Shown here: in pieces, positions 16,029 through 23,906 of the stretch
Layout: every line of letters starts with the position of its first letter
Numbering within the stretch: position 1 is the first letter of the stretch
Source of the DNA: Candidatus Woesearchaeota archaeon
GTDB lineage: Archaea > Nanobdellota > Nanobdellia > Woesearchaeales > ARS49
Assembly (NCBI GenBank): GCA_023266895.1
Contig: JAHFOI010000006.1
Span: 1-44,968, forward strand
Length of the DNA stretch: 44,968 nucleotides
Reading direction: 5' to 3'
The notes under the pieces: generated by a model
What the model saw: the letters and a program-made list of their open reading frames with translations, nothing else
The model's database searches: none
What the model was told of the DNA's origin: nothing
Position numbers and translations under genes: made by a program

Positions 16029-17306
16029 TTATCTCTCTTGCGAACAAACTTCCAAGACACGCGCAACAACACCCTGAGGAAGCATACCTCCCAAAAAGCG
16101 CGCAGCAACATGCACTGCATGACGACGATACCGCTCCTGCTCAACAGAACAGCAAACATCTGCAAATCCTGGCTCAAGAGCCTTATGAACTTCTTCAGCA
16201 CCTATTGCAATAGGCATTTGAGGAAGCGCAACAGAAACATCATTAAACAAAAAAGAAAAAGGAGTTTCACCAATCACAAGACTATTTGTGCGCACACCAT
16301 GATTAACACCAATTAATTTTCCTTTGGCATTGTACACTGCTCCTCCAGAACAACCCTGAATGGTAAACGCAGTGTTTTGTACATATTGTATACCTTCTCT
16401 GTCAGTGGTGCTCACAGAAACTTTTCCTTGAGTAACTCTGGGCTCAGGACACGCTAGTGGATGTCCAACAGAGTACACAAGTTCATCAGGTTGCAACAGC
16501 TTACCACGTGATGCAAGGCGCGCAACAGGGTATTTAGCTCTCGCATCAAAAGAAAGAAGTGCTAAATCAACACTACTCTTTCCCAACACAACAGCACAAG
16601 AATAAACCCGATTATCAACACCACGGACAGTTACTGGTAGAGCAAATTCCAATTTTCCTGAACCCTCATTCACACGCATACTACCCTCAAGCACATGATA
16701 CGCAGTTAACACAAGATATCTATACCCTTCAGGAATTGCCTGACAAGAAATAATAGTTCCAGAACCTGCATACCCATTATTTTTAATAAAAACACACTGA
16801 TCTCTCAAGCGCTCCATTAAAGGATCAGGCGCCAAGCCCAATGCACGCTCACAGCCTAAGGCATGCTGCGCAGTTTTGCTAATGCGTTTTTCTAAACCTG
16901 CAACAGTATTTGCCTGACCAACCAACTTTTCTGAGAGGTTTTGCGCAAAATCATTACTGCGCGCGGTCGTAGCACTAAATTGTGCATCATTAAGACTTCT
17001 GTCACGCACGATCTCATTAATAATCGCCTGATGAGCTCCAGAACACACTGATTCCTGCTGACTAAGCATTTCCAACAGCTTCTTTTCCTGAGAAACAGAT
17101 TCTGTACGAACTCTCTCTAGTTCAGCTTGAGAGTCCAACATCTTTTTTTTTGTGTCAGCCAGATCAGCAACCAAACCCGCCACATCAGAACTGTGCATGG
17201 CTTCAAGAATATTTTGACGCAGATGCAAGCTCACAGAATCATATGCCACGCCTGCAAGAAGGCCAAGTCCTGCAATCCACGAAGCAACAATCTTCACGCC
17301 ACGCAT
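16029..17306 (-). CDS. Membrane-anchored trypsin-like serine protease
   Basis: The 425-aa protein has an N-terminal signal-anchor (VKIVASWIAGLGLLAGVAY), a long coiled coil (about residues 28-155, Glu/Gln/Lys-rich) and a C-terminal chymotrypsin-fold (Deg/trypsin-like) domain. The catalytic triad is clear: His204 (LTAYHVLEG), Asp247 (SSVDLALL) and Ser320 (IQGCSGGAVY). There is no PDZ domain. The topology places the protease outside the membrane on a stalk. The ATG at 17306 (MRGVKIV) is preferred over one 15 codons upstream that would put Cys/His-rich residues before the anchor. A role in surface protein processing or quality control is plausible. Confidence 0.83.
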   Translation of the reverse strand: MRGVKIVASWIAGLGLLAGVAYDSVSLHLRQNILEAMHSSDVAGLVADLADTKKKMLDSQAELERVRTESVSQEKKLLEMLSQQESVCSGAHQAIINEIVRDRSLNDAQFSATTARSNDFAQNLSEKLVGQANTVAGLEKRISKTAQHALGCERALGLAPDPLMERLRDQCVFIKNNGYAGSGTIISCQAIPEGYRYLVLTAYHVLEGSMRVNEGSGKLEFALPVTVRGVDNRVYSCAVVLGKSSVDLALLSFDARAKYPVARLASRGKLLQPDELVYSVGHPLACPEPRVTQGKVSVSTTDREGIQYVQNTAFTIQGCSGGAVYNAKGKLIGVNHGVRTNSLVIGETPFSFLFNDVSVALPQMPIAIGAEEVHKALEPGFADVCCSVEQERYRRHAVHVAARFLGGMLPQGVVARVLEVCSQER

Positions 17307-17351
17307 GAGGCAATGAAACACACAATACAGTTTATAAGAGTGCTGACACAT

Positions 17352-18086
17352 TTACGGGAAGGAATACATGTTTCTTACTGATTCTCTCAGACTTGTGTAC
17401 TTTGAGGCACGTTGGACAACAAGCTGTGATGGTGTTTTTGCATGCGTTCCTTCACAAAGCAAACGAAATGCTTCAACTGCATGACTTTTCCAATCACGCG
17501 TAAGAGATACCATCCATGAGCAGCCAAGCTTAAAATAATCTTGTTCAAAATCCGCCATGCGAGATCCTACAACGATAAAATGTCCAGAACCTCTTGCTTG
17601 TTTATAGTCAATAAGAAAAGGTCTCTTGCCAACAATCATCAGTTCATGAGGCACAACAAAAATATTAGGATACTGACACACTACACTGGGAACATCTGAA
17701 GCGTTTCGCAAGGACACAACAAAACCACCCAAATTTTCAAGAAGTGATGTGAGCTCTTGAGAAACACTTGATGGATGCTTATGGTTTCTTTCAACAAGAA
17801 CAACACGAATTGATTTAGAATCTGCCAATTGCCTTTCTAATAATGACATTTGCTGCTGTAAGCGTCGGGTAATGACAAAGTACGAGCATTCCCATTTACC
17901 ATCTTGCCTTTGATCTGTCAAGCTCCACGAATTCACTATGCCTCTATCAACACCACGTAATTCAGTGGCGCAACGAAGATATGCAGCATCTTTTGCTGCA
18001 GAAGCAGTATTTCCAATGCCAAGAAAAGGAGGTTTTATGCAGTAGTTTAACAAAAATGCAGGCGGGTATTGTGAAATAAGAGGCAT
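17352..18086 (-). CDS. Hypothetical protein
   Basis: The 244-aa protein is not recognised. The start at 18086 (MPLISQYPPAFLLNY) avoids a longer frame whose first 95 residues are only the Cys/Ser-rich shadow of the surface-protein gene. The N-terminus is weakly hydrophobic. Later parts alternate strands and helices: KWECSYFVITRRLQQQM, SIRVVLVERNHKH, GGFVVSLRN, PNIFVVPHELMIVG and SGHFIVVGSRM. This is consistent with an alpha/beta domain. It lies between a surface-protein gene and the membrane protease, all on one strand, so an envelope-related role is possible. Confidence 0.6.
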   Translation of the reverse strand: MPLISQYPPAFLLNYCIKPPFLGIGNTASAAKDAAYLRCATELRGVDRGIVNSWSLTDQRQDGKWECSYFVITRRLQQQMSLLERQLADSKSIRVVLVERNHKHPSSVSQELTSLLENLGGFVVSLRNASDVPSVVCQYPNIFVVPHELMIVGKRPFLIDYKQARGSGHFIVVGSRMADFEQDYFKLGCSWMVSLTRDWKSHAVEAFRLLCEGTHAKTPSQLVVQRASKYTSLRESVRNMYSFP

Positions 18087-18139
18087 GATAAAAAAAAGAA
18101 ATACACAAAAATTTAAAAAGCTAATGAAAAAGAAAAAAA

Positions 18140-19501
18140 TTATTCTCTGCGCACCAGTTTCACAACCAAAAAGACAAGCACCAAGAGCACAATGACTGCA
18201 GCTACTGAAAGAAGTGCAACATATGCTGGGCTGTCCATAAAGGTTGATGCCTTCACAGGTGCTTTTGCGACTGGAGTCACTGGAGCAACAACTGGTGGAG
18301 TCACAGGCTGCACAGGTGTTTGTACAGGAGTTACCACTGGTGTTATAACAGGTGTTGTCTGAACAGCACACTCTGCAACAACAACATTCAATAATTTAGT
18401 TGCACTTTTTACGGTTTGTTCCCAATAGCTATTCACAGTCAACTGGTATGAACCAGGTTTCACAGTTTTTGCAACAGGAACAGTAAATGAAGCTGCACTT
18501 GAGTCATCTTCATCAAGATCGCCAGTGTTCTTTTTCTCATTGAAATTCAAACCAGGCGCATCAAGTTCAATTACAACATCATTCTCATTGTTTCTTCCAG
18601 TATTTGTCACACGAGCATCAACACGAAGAGTTCTGTCACCTTCACAAAGAATAGTTGAAGGGCTTATTGTAGCACTATCAATGCGTATCTCATGAGATTC
18701 ACGATTGATTTCTAGTCTGAACTCAATCTTATCACCATGCAATGCACCATTATCATCTTGACCTGATGCAGTTACAGTGACTCGCGCAGTACCATCGCGA
18801 GCATCATCTTGAATCTCAAGACTTGAAAATCTGATTGATTCAGTGCTGTCTGAGCCAACATTAAGTGAGTCATCATTGTCTACATCAACATCACTGTCAT
18901 CGCTTTTCATATCAACGCGAACATCACGGAAGTCAAGATCAGAATCTCTTGAAAACTTGTTCTGCACTTCAATTTCTGCATCAAATTTATCACTTGGCTT
19001 CAAATTTTTCACTTTGTCACCATCACGAACGGTATCAGAATTTCCGCCTTTTACTGTAACACGAACACGCTTTACAATAAGCTTATTTTCTGCTTGCACA
19101 AATAAGTCACCACCAGTGCTTGTCACACTTGCGCCAGCTTCTGTACCCGTAATAACCATTTTACCAACATTGACTGAAGAAGCAACAAGTTTGTCATTGA
19201 CTGCAGGATGATCTTTTGCAATAAACAATGCAACAGTTACTGTTACTGTTTGAGATGCATTAAGGAATGAAGGAAGTCCTGAAAAGCTCACGTTGTATTT
19301 TGCATTTGCAGTTGTTGAGGGGGTCAGTCCTGTTACAGTTGCATTAGCTGTGTTTTGCACAGTAAATGTTGTGGTAACAGTCTTTCCACGCTGGTCAGAA
19401 ATACTGCCTAAAGTTGCGCTTGAAACCACAAGCGCAGCACTTCCTGCTGTTGCCAGCACAAGTGCAAAAACCATTATCATCGCAAGCATTGCTTTCTTCA
19501 T
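18140..19501 (-). CDS. Secreted surface protein with CARDB/Ig-like domains and C-terminal membrane anchor
   Basis: The 453-aa protein has a signal peptide (MKKAMLAMIMVFALVLATAG), then beta-sandwich repeats (TFTVQNTANATVTGL, FDAEIEVQNKF, RVDARVTNTGRNNENDVVIE) typical of CARDB/Ig-like adhesion modules. Very acidic Asp/Ser stretches (SDDSDVDVDNDDS) follow, probably binding cations. Then come a Pro/Thr/Val linker (PVVTPVQTPVQPVTPP) and a C-terminal membrane helix with basic end (VLLVLVFLVVKLVRRE). This is the plan of an archaeal cell-wall or pilin-associated surface protein. The start codon is MKK, with GGGGGT 9 nt upstream. It heads a same-strand group with the protease gene. Confidence 0.8.
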   Translation of the reverse strand: MKKAMLAMIMVFALVLATAGSAALVVSSATLGSISDQRGKTVTTTFTVQNTANATVTGLTPSTTANAKYNVSFSGLPSFLNASQTVTVTVALFIAKDHPAVNDKLVASSVNVGKMVITGTEAGASVTSTGGDLFVQAENKLIVKRVRVTVKGGNSDTVRDGDKVKNLKPSDKFDAEIEVQNKFSRDSDLDFRDVRVDMKSDDSDVDVDNDDSLNVGSDSTESIRFSSLEIQDDARDGTARVTVTASGQDDNGALHGDKIEFRLEINRESHEIRIDSATISPSTILCEGDRTLRVDARVTNTGRNNENDVVIELDAPGLNFNEKKNTGDLDEDDSSAASFTVPVAKTVKPGSYQLTVNSYWEQTVKSATKLLNVVVAECAVQTTPVITPVVTPVQTPVQPVTPPVVAPVTPVAKAPVKASTFMDSPAYVALLSVAAVIVLLVLVFLVVKLVRRE

Positions 19502-19644
19502 AGGAATAACCCCCAAATGTTATGTAACCTTTACGTAGTGATGACCCTTTTTTAAAGCTTGCGCAAGACGACGCCTATTACTATGAGCATAACTTCTCAG
19601 ATTTTTTGTTGAAATATTCTTTTTCACCTTTTTCAAGTAGTCAT

Positions 19645-19656
19645 AAACATTTATAT
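19645..19656 (+). promoter_or_regulatory. TATA box of the small membrane protein gene
   Basis: ACATTTATATCT lies about 25 nt upstream of the ATG at 19679, implying a leaderless transcript. Confidence 0.5.
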
Positions 19657-19678
19657 CTCTTCTGCAAATAGTAAAACC

Positions 19679-20221
19679 ATGCTTAAAAAGAAACAGCCAG
19701 GAACTATTGATCTCAATAAACTTCTCCGTGAAGTACGCAATGCACGCCAAACTTCAGAGCGTTTGGTACACACTGAGAAATATGCAGCATCACAAAAAAA
19801 ATCTTTTGAAAACCTAACCAAAAAACGCACACTCCTGCTCCCCATCACGGTCACAATTCTTGTTGTCGTTCTTGCCAGCGTACTTATCTGGAGCACCACA
19901 AATCGTGCTACAAATTGCGAAACTGACAAGACTTGCTTTATTGCAATCGCAAACCAGTGTAGTAAGGCACGCATGACAAGCACAATTGCAGGAGCAGAAT
20001 TTATACTCTCTACAAACAAATGTACTCTTACAAAAACCCTTACCGCGCTGGCAGAAAAAGAGCCAATAGCAGTGAAACAAGCGCTCCAAGGCAAGAGCAT
20101 GACCTGCACCTATGAACAAAACAGTTTTGATGACACTTACCTAACTACCATTACCGCACACCTTGACAAGTGTTCTGGTGAATTAAAAACAGCATTGGAA
20201 ATTATCAGAATCGGACAGTAA
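19679..20221 (+). CDS. Single-pass membrane protein, hypothetical
   Basis: The 180-aa protein has a basic cytoplasmic N-terminus (residues 1-52), one membrane helix (LLLPITVTILVVVLASVLIW, about 53-72) and an external domain with six Cys residues (NCETDKTCF, QCSKA, NKCTL, MTCTY, DKCSGEL), probably three disulfides. No family is recognised. It is divergent from the surface-protein gene and has its own TATA box. A cell-envelope role is likely, nothing more specific. Confidence 0.7.
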   Translation: MLKKKQPGTIDLNKLLREVRNARQTSERLVHTEKYAASQKKSFENLTKKRTLLLPITVTILVVVLASVLIWSTTNRATNCETDKTCFIAIANQCSKARMTSTIAGAEFILSTNKCTLTKTLTALAEKEPIAVKQALQGKSMTCTYEQNSFDDTYLTTITAHLDKCSGELKTALEIIRIGQ

Positions 20222-20249
20222 GAATTTTTATTAAGAGTTTCGTAGGGTC

Positions 20250-20440
20250 TAAAACCTCGCACTTTAGTGCGAAATTTTTAATCCCAAAAACTCGCTGTGT
20301 GGCGAGGAGCGTAAAACCGTAGGCTTTAGCCCGCGGATATAGTTAAGGTCAGAATTAGTTAAGCACTGTCATGACCTTCACTATGAGGAGAAGACACACT
20401 GTTTTTGATTAAATATTTGTGTCTTTGACTATAGCTCCGA
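20250..20440 (+). repeat. Solo IS200/IS605-like end: cluster of hairpins without transposase
   Basis: Four hairpins lie in this 230-nt gap. The first is TCGCAC-TTTA-GTGCGA (20257-20272). The second is CTCGC/GCGAG (20291-20306). The third is CCGTAGGC-TTTA-GCCCGCGG (20317-20336), whose GGCTTTAGCC core is typical of right ends of IS200/IS605 (TnpB-bearing) elements. The fourth is AAGGTCA/TGACCTT (20345-20351, 20372-20378). TATAGTTAAG follows the third, and a near inverted copy CTTTGACTATAG lies at 20423-20434. No TnpA or TnpB is adjacent, so this looks like a relic or a non-autonomous element. Confidence 0.5.
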
Positions 20441-20454
20441 GCAGCGAGTTTTTG

Positions 20455-21348
20455 TTATTCAGACGGTTCTGAACTTTGAATTAGTGTCTGAGGAAGAAAC
20501 GCAACATACTGTTTTTTCTCAAGTCTTTTCCATTCATCAGTTTTCCTAATTAACGGTACAAACTTCCAGGCAGCATCATACATAAAAACAACCATCCTGC
20601 CAGAATTGGTTTGCATTGAATCAGAGGCATCACAAACCGCAGTCACTGCAGACTTCAAATATGCCATCGCATTGCCACACAATGCGCGCCATGCACGCCT
20701 AAATTCAGGAGTGCTTCTTTCAGGAAAAGCTTCTTGCTCTACAAACAAAGGCAGATTCGCATCCATGGAAAGCAAGTTGTCTGTTTCACGAAATAAAGGT
20801 TCTGAAAAGGCAACGCGCACACCATACTGCTTCAGAAGTTGCCAAGAACCTGCCCAAGGAAAACACTTTCTTTGCGCAGGACATGGGGTTTGTTTTTCCA
20901 GATACTCCAAAATAAATAAACACGATTCTTCTGAACTTTTTTCCTGCAAGATAACATCTTTAACAACTGCATTTATACCAAAATCAAGAACCATTCCATT
21001 ACTATTCAAGAACTCATCACGCACTGTATCCTCTAACAACAATACTGGACGTTCTAACCTATGGGTTGCATCATGCTTGAGAATAAACACTACTTTTGGA
21101 TCAAAAGGGATTCCTGGACAAAACTCAAGAGGTACATACCCGCAATTTTTCCCTGCATCAAGTAATGCTTCTGTAGCAGGAGTCCATAAAGGAGCTGAAG
21201 GAATAATGTTCTCCATCCTAAAATATTTGGCAAGCACACAACGTGGATCAAGAGGCGAATCAGGAGCACCACTAATAGCCTGAGAACCTAACAAAAGCCG
21301 TTCACTCACATACCCACACACTGCATCATAACTTTCACGCACTGACAT
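20455..21348 (-). CDS. Hypothetical protein
   Basis: The 297-aa protein is not recognised. It is soluble-looking, with no signal peptide or membrane helix. Notable segments are FCPGIPFDPKVVFILKHD, RPVLLLEDTVRDEFL, PCPAQRKCFPWAGSWQLLK (three Cys) and a helical C-terminal part (EFRRAWRALCGNAMAYLKSA). Seven or more Cys in all is high for this genome. The ATG at 21348 is preceded by an AT-rich stretch with a TATA-like TTTAAAAAC about 25 nt upstream. It stands alone between a repeat relic and a divergent binding-lipoprotein gene. Confidence 0.65.
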   Translation of the reverse strand: MSVRESYDAVCGYVSERLLLGSQAISGAPDSPLDPRCVLAKYFRMENIIPSAPLWTPATEALLDAGKNCGYVPLEFCPGIPFDPKVVFILKHDATHRLERPVLLLEDTVRDEFLNSNGMVLDFGINAVVKDVILQEKSSEESCLFILEYLEKQTPCPAQRKCFPWAGSWQLLKQYGVRVAFSEPLFRETDNLLSMDANLPLFVEQEAFPERSTPEFRRAWRALCGNAMAYLKSAVTAVCDASDSMQTNSGRMVVFMYDAAWKFVPLIRKTDEWKRLEKKQYVAFLPQTLIQSSEPSE

Positions 21349-21455
21349 TTTGCCTTATAGAAAAAACCTGTTTTTAAACATTGTGACATTTTCGGGAGAA
21401 TATTTCTTACCAAAACATATAAAGACCGGTTCATTTGCCAATCAAGGTGATACAT

Positions 21456-22601
21456 ATGAAAATCATTTTTGGACTAAGTGTTATTATGGTCTTGATTCTT
21501 GCAGGTTGTGCAGGAATCCAAAACAACATGCAATCAAGTGAGCCTAAAGAAGTCAAGTTTGGCTGGATAGGCCCCTTGACTGGCGGGGCATCAGTTATTG
21601 GCACACCCATAAAAGACTCAGTAGCTCTTGCAGTTGATGAAGTAAATGCAATCAAACTACTCAAAGATAAAACACTACGCGTCATATATGAAGACGATGA
21701 ATGTGATCCCAAGAAAAGCGTCACTGCAGTGCAAAAACTCATAAGCATTGACAATGTTATTGCAATCCACGGAGGAGTGTGTTCAGGCACAACACTTGCT
21801 GATGCACCACTTGCTGAACAAAACAAAGTACTTCTTATGAGCCCAGGATCATCAAACCCAAAAATCAAAGACGCGGGAGACTATATTTTCAGAGTTGTAC
21901 CACCTGACCAACTTCAAGGGGCTGCAGGAGCAGACCTCATGAAAAACGCAAACATAAAAAAAGTTGCAGTACTTCAAATACTCAATGATTATGGTGAAGG
22001 ACTTGCTGGTGCATTTATTGCTCAAGCACAAAAAATAGGCATAGAAGTTGTTGCTCATGAAAAGTTTTCAGTAGACAGCACAGATTTACGCACCCAACTC
22101 ACAAAAATCACAGCACTTGCTCCCGAAGGAGTATATTTAATTGCGCACCCTGCAGAAACTGCTCTGGCGCTTAAGCAAGCAAAAGAAGCAGGGCTTACTG
22201 CACTGTTTGTGGGCGGAGATGCATCAAAAGACGGCTCAGTCATTAGCGGTGCAGGAAGCGCTGCAGAAGGATTCATCATAACTACCTTTGGCGTGCCTGA
22301 AAGCAAAGAACTTGATGCATTTGCTGCAAAATGGAAAACAAGGTATAACAAAGAATGGCAGCCCTACACTCCAGAAGCATATGATGTGCTCATGATTCTT
22401 GCAAAGGCATGTGCTGCAACAGATTGCACCTCACCATCAATGAAAGACTACCTCTATAAAATGGGACCCTACAAAGGCGCGTCAGGCATGTTTGAGTTTG
22501 ACAGCAATGGCGAAGTGCAAAAACCCTATGACTACTTCCAAGTCAAAGAAGGCAAATGGGTCAAGGCATTCATCATTGATGATGGCGGATTAAGAGGATA
22601 A
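21456..22601 (+). CDS. Branched-chain amino acid-type ABC substrate-binding lipoprotein
   Basis: The 381-aa protein has a signal peptide with lipobox LAGC (MKIIFGLSVIMVLILAGC) and a full LivJ-like fold: VKFGWIGPLTGGASVIG, LRVIYEDDECDPKKSV, VQKLISIDNVIAIHG, MSPGSSNPKI and KFSVDSTDLRTQLTKI. The Cys patterns (ECDP/VCSG and ACAATDCTS) match the paralogue at 11234. GGTGA 5 nt before the ATG and a TATA box (ACATATAAAG, 21414-21423) support this start over one seven codons upstream. It is a single-gene unit; no permease or ATPase genes lie in this window. The ligand is unknown. Confidence 0.87.
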   Translation: MKIIFGLSVIMVLILAGCAGIQNNMQSSEPKEVKFGWIGPLTGGASVIGTPIKDSVALAVDEVNAIKLLKDKTLRVIYEDDECDPKKSVTAVQKLISIDNVIAIHGGVCSGTTLADAPLAEQNKVLLMSPGSSNPKIKDAGDYIFRVVPPDQLQGAAGADLMKNANIKKVAVLQILNDYGEGLAGAFIAQAQKIGIEVVAHEKFSVDSTDLRTQLTKITALAPEGVYLIAHPAETALALKQAKEAGLTALFVGGDASKDGSVISGAGSAAEGFIITTFGVPESKELDAFAAKWKTRYNKEWQPYTPEAYDVLMILAKACAATDCTSPSMKDYLYKMGPYKGASGMFEFDSNGEVQKPYDYFQVKEGKWVKAFIIDDGGLRG

Positions 22602-22661
22602 TTATTTTTTGTTTTTTCTTCTTGTTGGCATTTCAGTTTTTTAATATCTTTTCATGATACG
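22602..22661. terminator. T-rich convergent gap
   Basis: The 60-nt gap between two convergent genes has long T-runs on the plus strand (TTATTTTTTGTTTTTTC). This is a likely archaeal transcription end for the binding-lipoprotein gene. Confidence 0.4.
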
Positions 22662-23135
22662 TCACTTGAGCAATTTTTTGGCTTTTTTATTCAGCTCAGC
22701 AACTCTTGTTTCAGTAAGCTTAGCGAGAATATCGCTTATCAGTGCAAGGAACTCTTCTGCTGAAGTAATGCTTTTCTTCACTTCATCTTGAGTAACTGCA
22801 AAATCAACATAATACTGCTTGTCTATTCTTTCTTTTTTTGCATGAAGAATAGAATCATTATTTTGTTCAAACACTTCGTGAAGCAAAAGGATTGATGCTG
22901 TGTGATTTTCGCATTTTATTCCTGCGCGAAACAGTAATCCAGTGAGTGCATGATACATAGCATAGTATGATAGTGCGGTGGCGTCTTCTAAACTTCCTAT
23001 GCTCGCAGTTGCTTTAGCAGAAGACAATGATTTTCTTGCTTTTTCAAAGTAGGCGCTGGCGAGATCTACATTTGGTTCTTGGACTTGTATGATTCCTTCT
23101 CCACAAAGTTTACGTAGAAAGTTTTGATTTTTCAT
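22662..23135 (-). CDS. HEPN-domain protein (putative toxin of HEPN/MNT pair)
   Basis: The 157-aa all-helical protein is of the UPF0332/HEPN type: VDLASAYFEKARKSLSSAKA, then the DATALSYYAMYHALTGLLF helix pair, KCENHTASILLLHEVF, and RIDKQYYVDF in place of the R-x4-6-H motif. It closes with VKKSITSAEEFLALI. HEPN proteins paired with MNT are RNase toxins or regulated relatives. The start is set at the ATG at 23135; a TTG four codons upstream is possible. The gene overlaps the MNT gene end by 26 nt, an unusually long coupling. Confidence 0.8.
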   Translation of the reverse strand: MKNQNFLRKLCGEGIIQVQEPNVDLASAYFEKARKSLSSAKATASIGSLEDATALSYYAMYHALTGLLFRAGIKCENHTASILLLHEVFEQNNDSILHAKKERIDKQYYVDFAVTQDEVKKSITSAEEFLALISDILAKLTETRVAELNKKAKKLLK

Positions 23136-23658
23136 AGAATAACTCAACCCCTTTTATGATGAGATGGTTTTTCTCAATTTCTCTCATAAGCACTGAATTT
23201 CGGTTATATTGCCCAATCTTAACACTTAGCTTTGAATCGATTTTCTCAATTGTTTCTTTGAGAGGATGGTACGTAGTACAGAGGTACACATCAATATCAC
23301 TCGTGACTGTGGCAAGATCTTTCGCATAGGACCCAAAAAGTACTGCAAGCTCAACACGCTTGTTTTTTTGAATTTGCTCAACAACTGATCTTAAAAGAGG
23401 ATTTTTTTTGATGAATTCAGAGAGCAGAATTAACTCACTAGCACAAAACGCCTGTCTTGCTTCAAGCGTTTTCTTCAGAAAAAAAACCTTATTTTTTCCT
23501 TCTTTTTTGAAATCAACAATATTCTCAGAACGCAGTTCATTGAGTTTGCGCACAAGAGTTGTTTGATTACTGTTAAGAATGCGTGCAAGTTCTCTTGCAT
23601 GGTTTTCTTTTTTAGCAAGAGTAATTACCAACTGATAATTGAACCTTTTTTGTGACAT
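23110..23658 (-). CDS. Winged-helix-MNT nucleotidyltransferase (antitoxin of HEPN/MNT pair)
   Basis: The 182-aa protein combines an N-terminal winged helix-turn-helix (about residues 5-65: LVITLAKKENHARELARIL, TLVRKLNELRSENIV) with a minimal nucleotidyltransferase domain bearing VLFGSYAKDLATVTSDIDVY. It has the same architecture as the protein at 4907 but clearly diverged sequence. The ATG at 23658 is chosen over an upstream GTG because the GTG lies inside a perfect palindrome likely to be the operator. As antitoxin it should modify or bind the HEPN protein, and the wHTH may repress the operon. Confidence 0.85.
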   Translation of the reverse strand: MSQKRFNYQLVITLAKKENHARELARILNSNQTTLVRKLNELRSENIVDFKKEGKNKVFFLKKTLEARQAFCASELILLSEFIKKNPLLRSVVEQIQKNKRVELAVLFGSYAKDLATVTSDIDVYLCTTYHPLKETIEKIDSKLSVKIGQYNRNSVLMREIEKNHLIIKGVELFYEKSKLST

Positions 23659-23660
23659 AT

Positions 23661-23692
23661 GAACCACTATTGGTTCAACTCTATTTAAACTT
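23661..23692 (-). promoter_or_regulatory. Promoter and palindromic operator of the second HEPN/MNT pair
   Basis: GAACCACTATTGGTTC (23661-23676) is a perfect inverted repeat with 6-bp arms and a 4-nt spacer, 2 nt before the ATG. The TATA box GTTTAAATAGAG (minus strand, about 23680-23691) lies immediately upstream. A repressor bound here would cover the transcription start. Confidence 0.6.
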
Positions 23693-23734
23693 TTCTTTTT
23701 TTAAGTTAAGTTAGAAAGCAACCGCTCCTGATAA

Positions 23735-23896
23735 GTTCAGCAGGTGCTTAGAGAACAAATCTGTGAGAGTTTTGCAGGACCTCTCCTTGGAATCATCTCA
23801 AATGACCGCGAGTGCATTGATTTCAAGAAAGAACACCCTTTGACAGAGAAGTTGTGGAATGCACGAATCCTTGTTGACGAAAATATTTATGAATAG
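23735..23896 (+). pseudogene. Possible 3' remnant of a protein-coding gene
   Basis: An open frame without a good start codon runs from a TAA at 23732 to TAG at 23894. It contains the protein-like stretches LREQICESFAGPLLGIISND and ECIDFKKEHPLTEKLWNARI, then LVDENIYE. The residue mix is that of a soluble protein C-terminus and vaguely recalls the end of nucleotidyltransferase domains. Length (53 codons) and lack of a start suggest a leftover of a deleted gene. Low certainty. Confidence 0.35.
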
Positions 23897-23906
23897 TTTT
23901 TCATTT

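Noticed and set aside
18087-18371. Longer start for the hypothetical gene at 17352
   Set aside because: The extra residues are Cys/Ser-rich antiparallel-frame shadow of the surface-protein gene.
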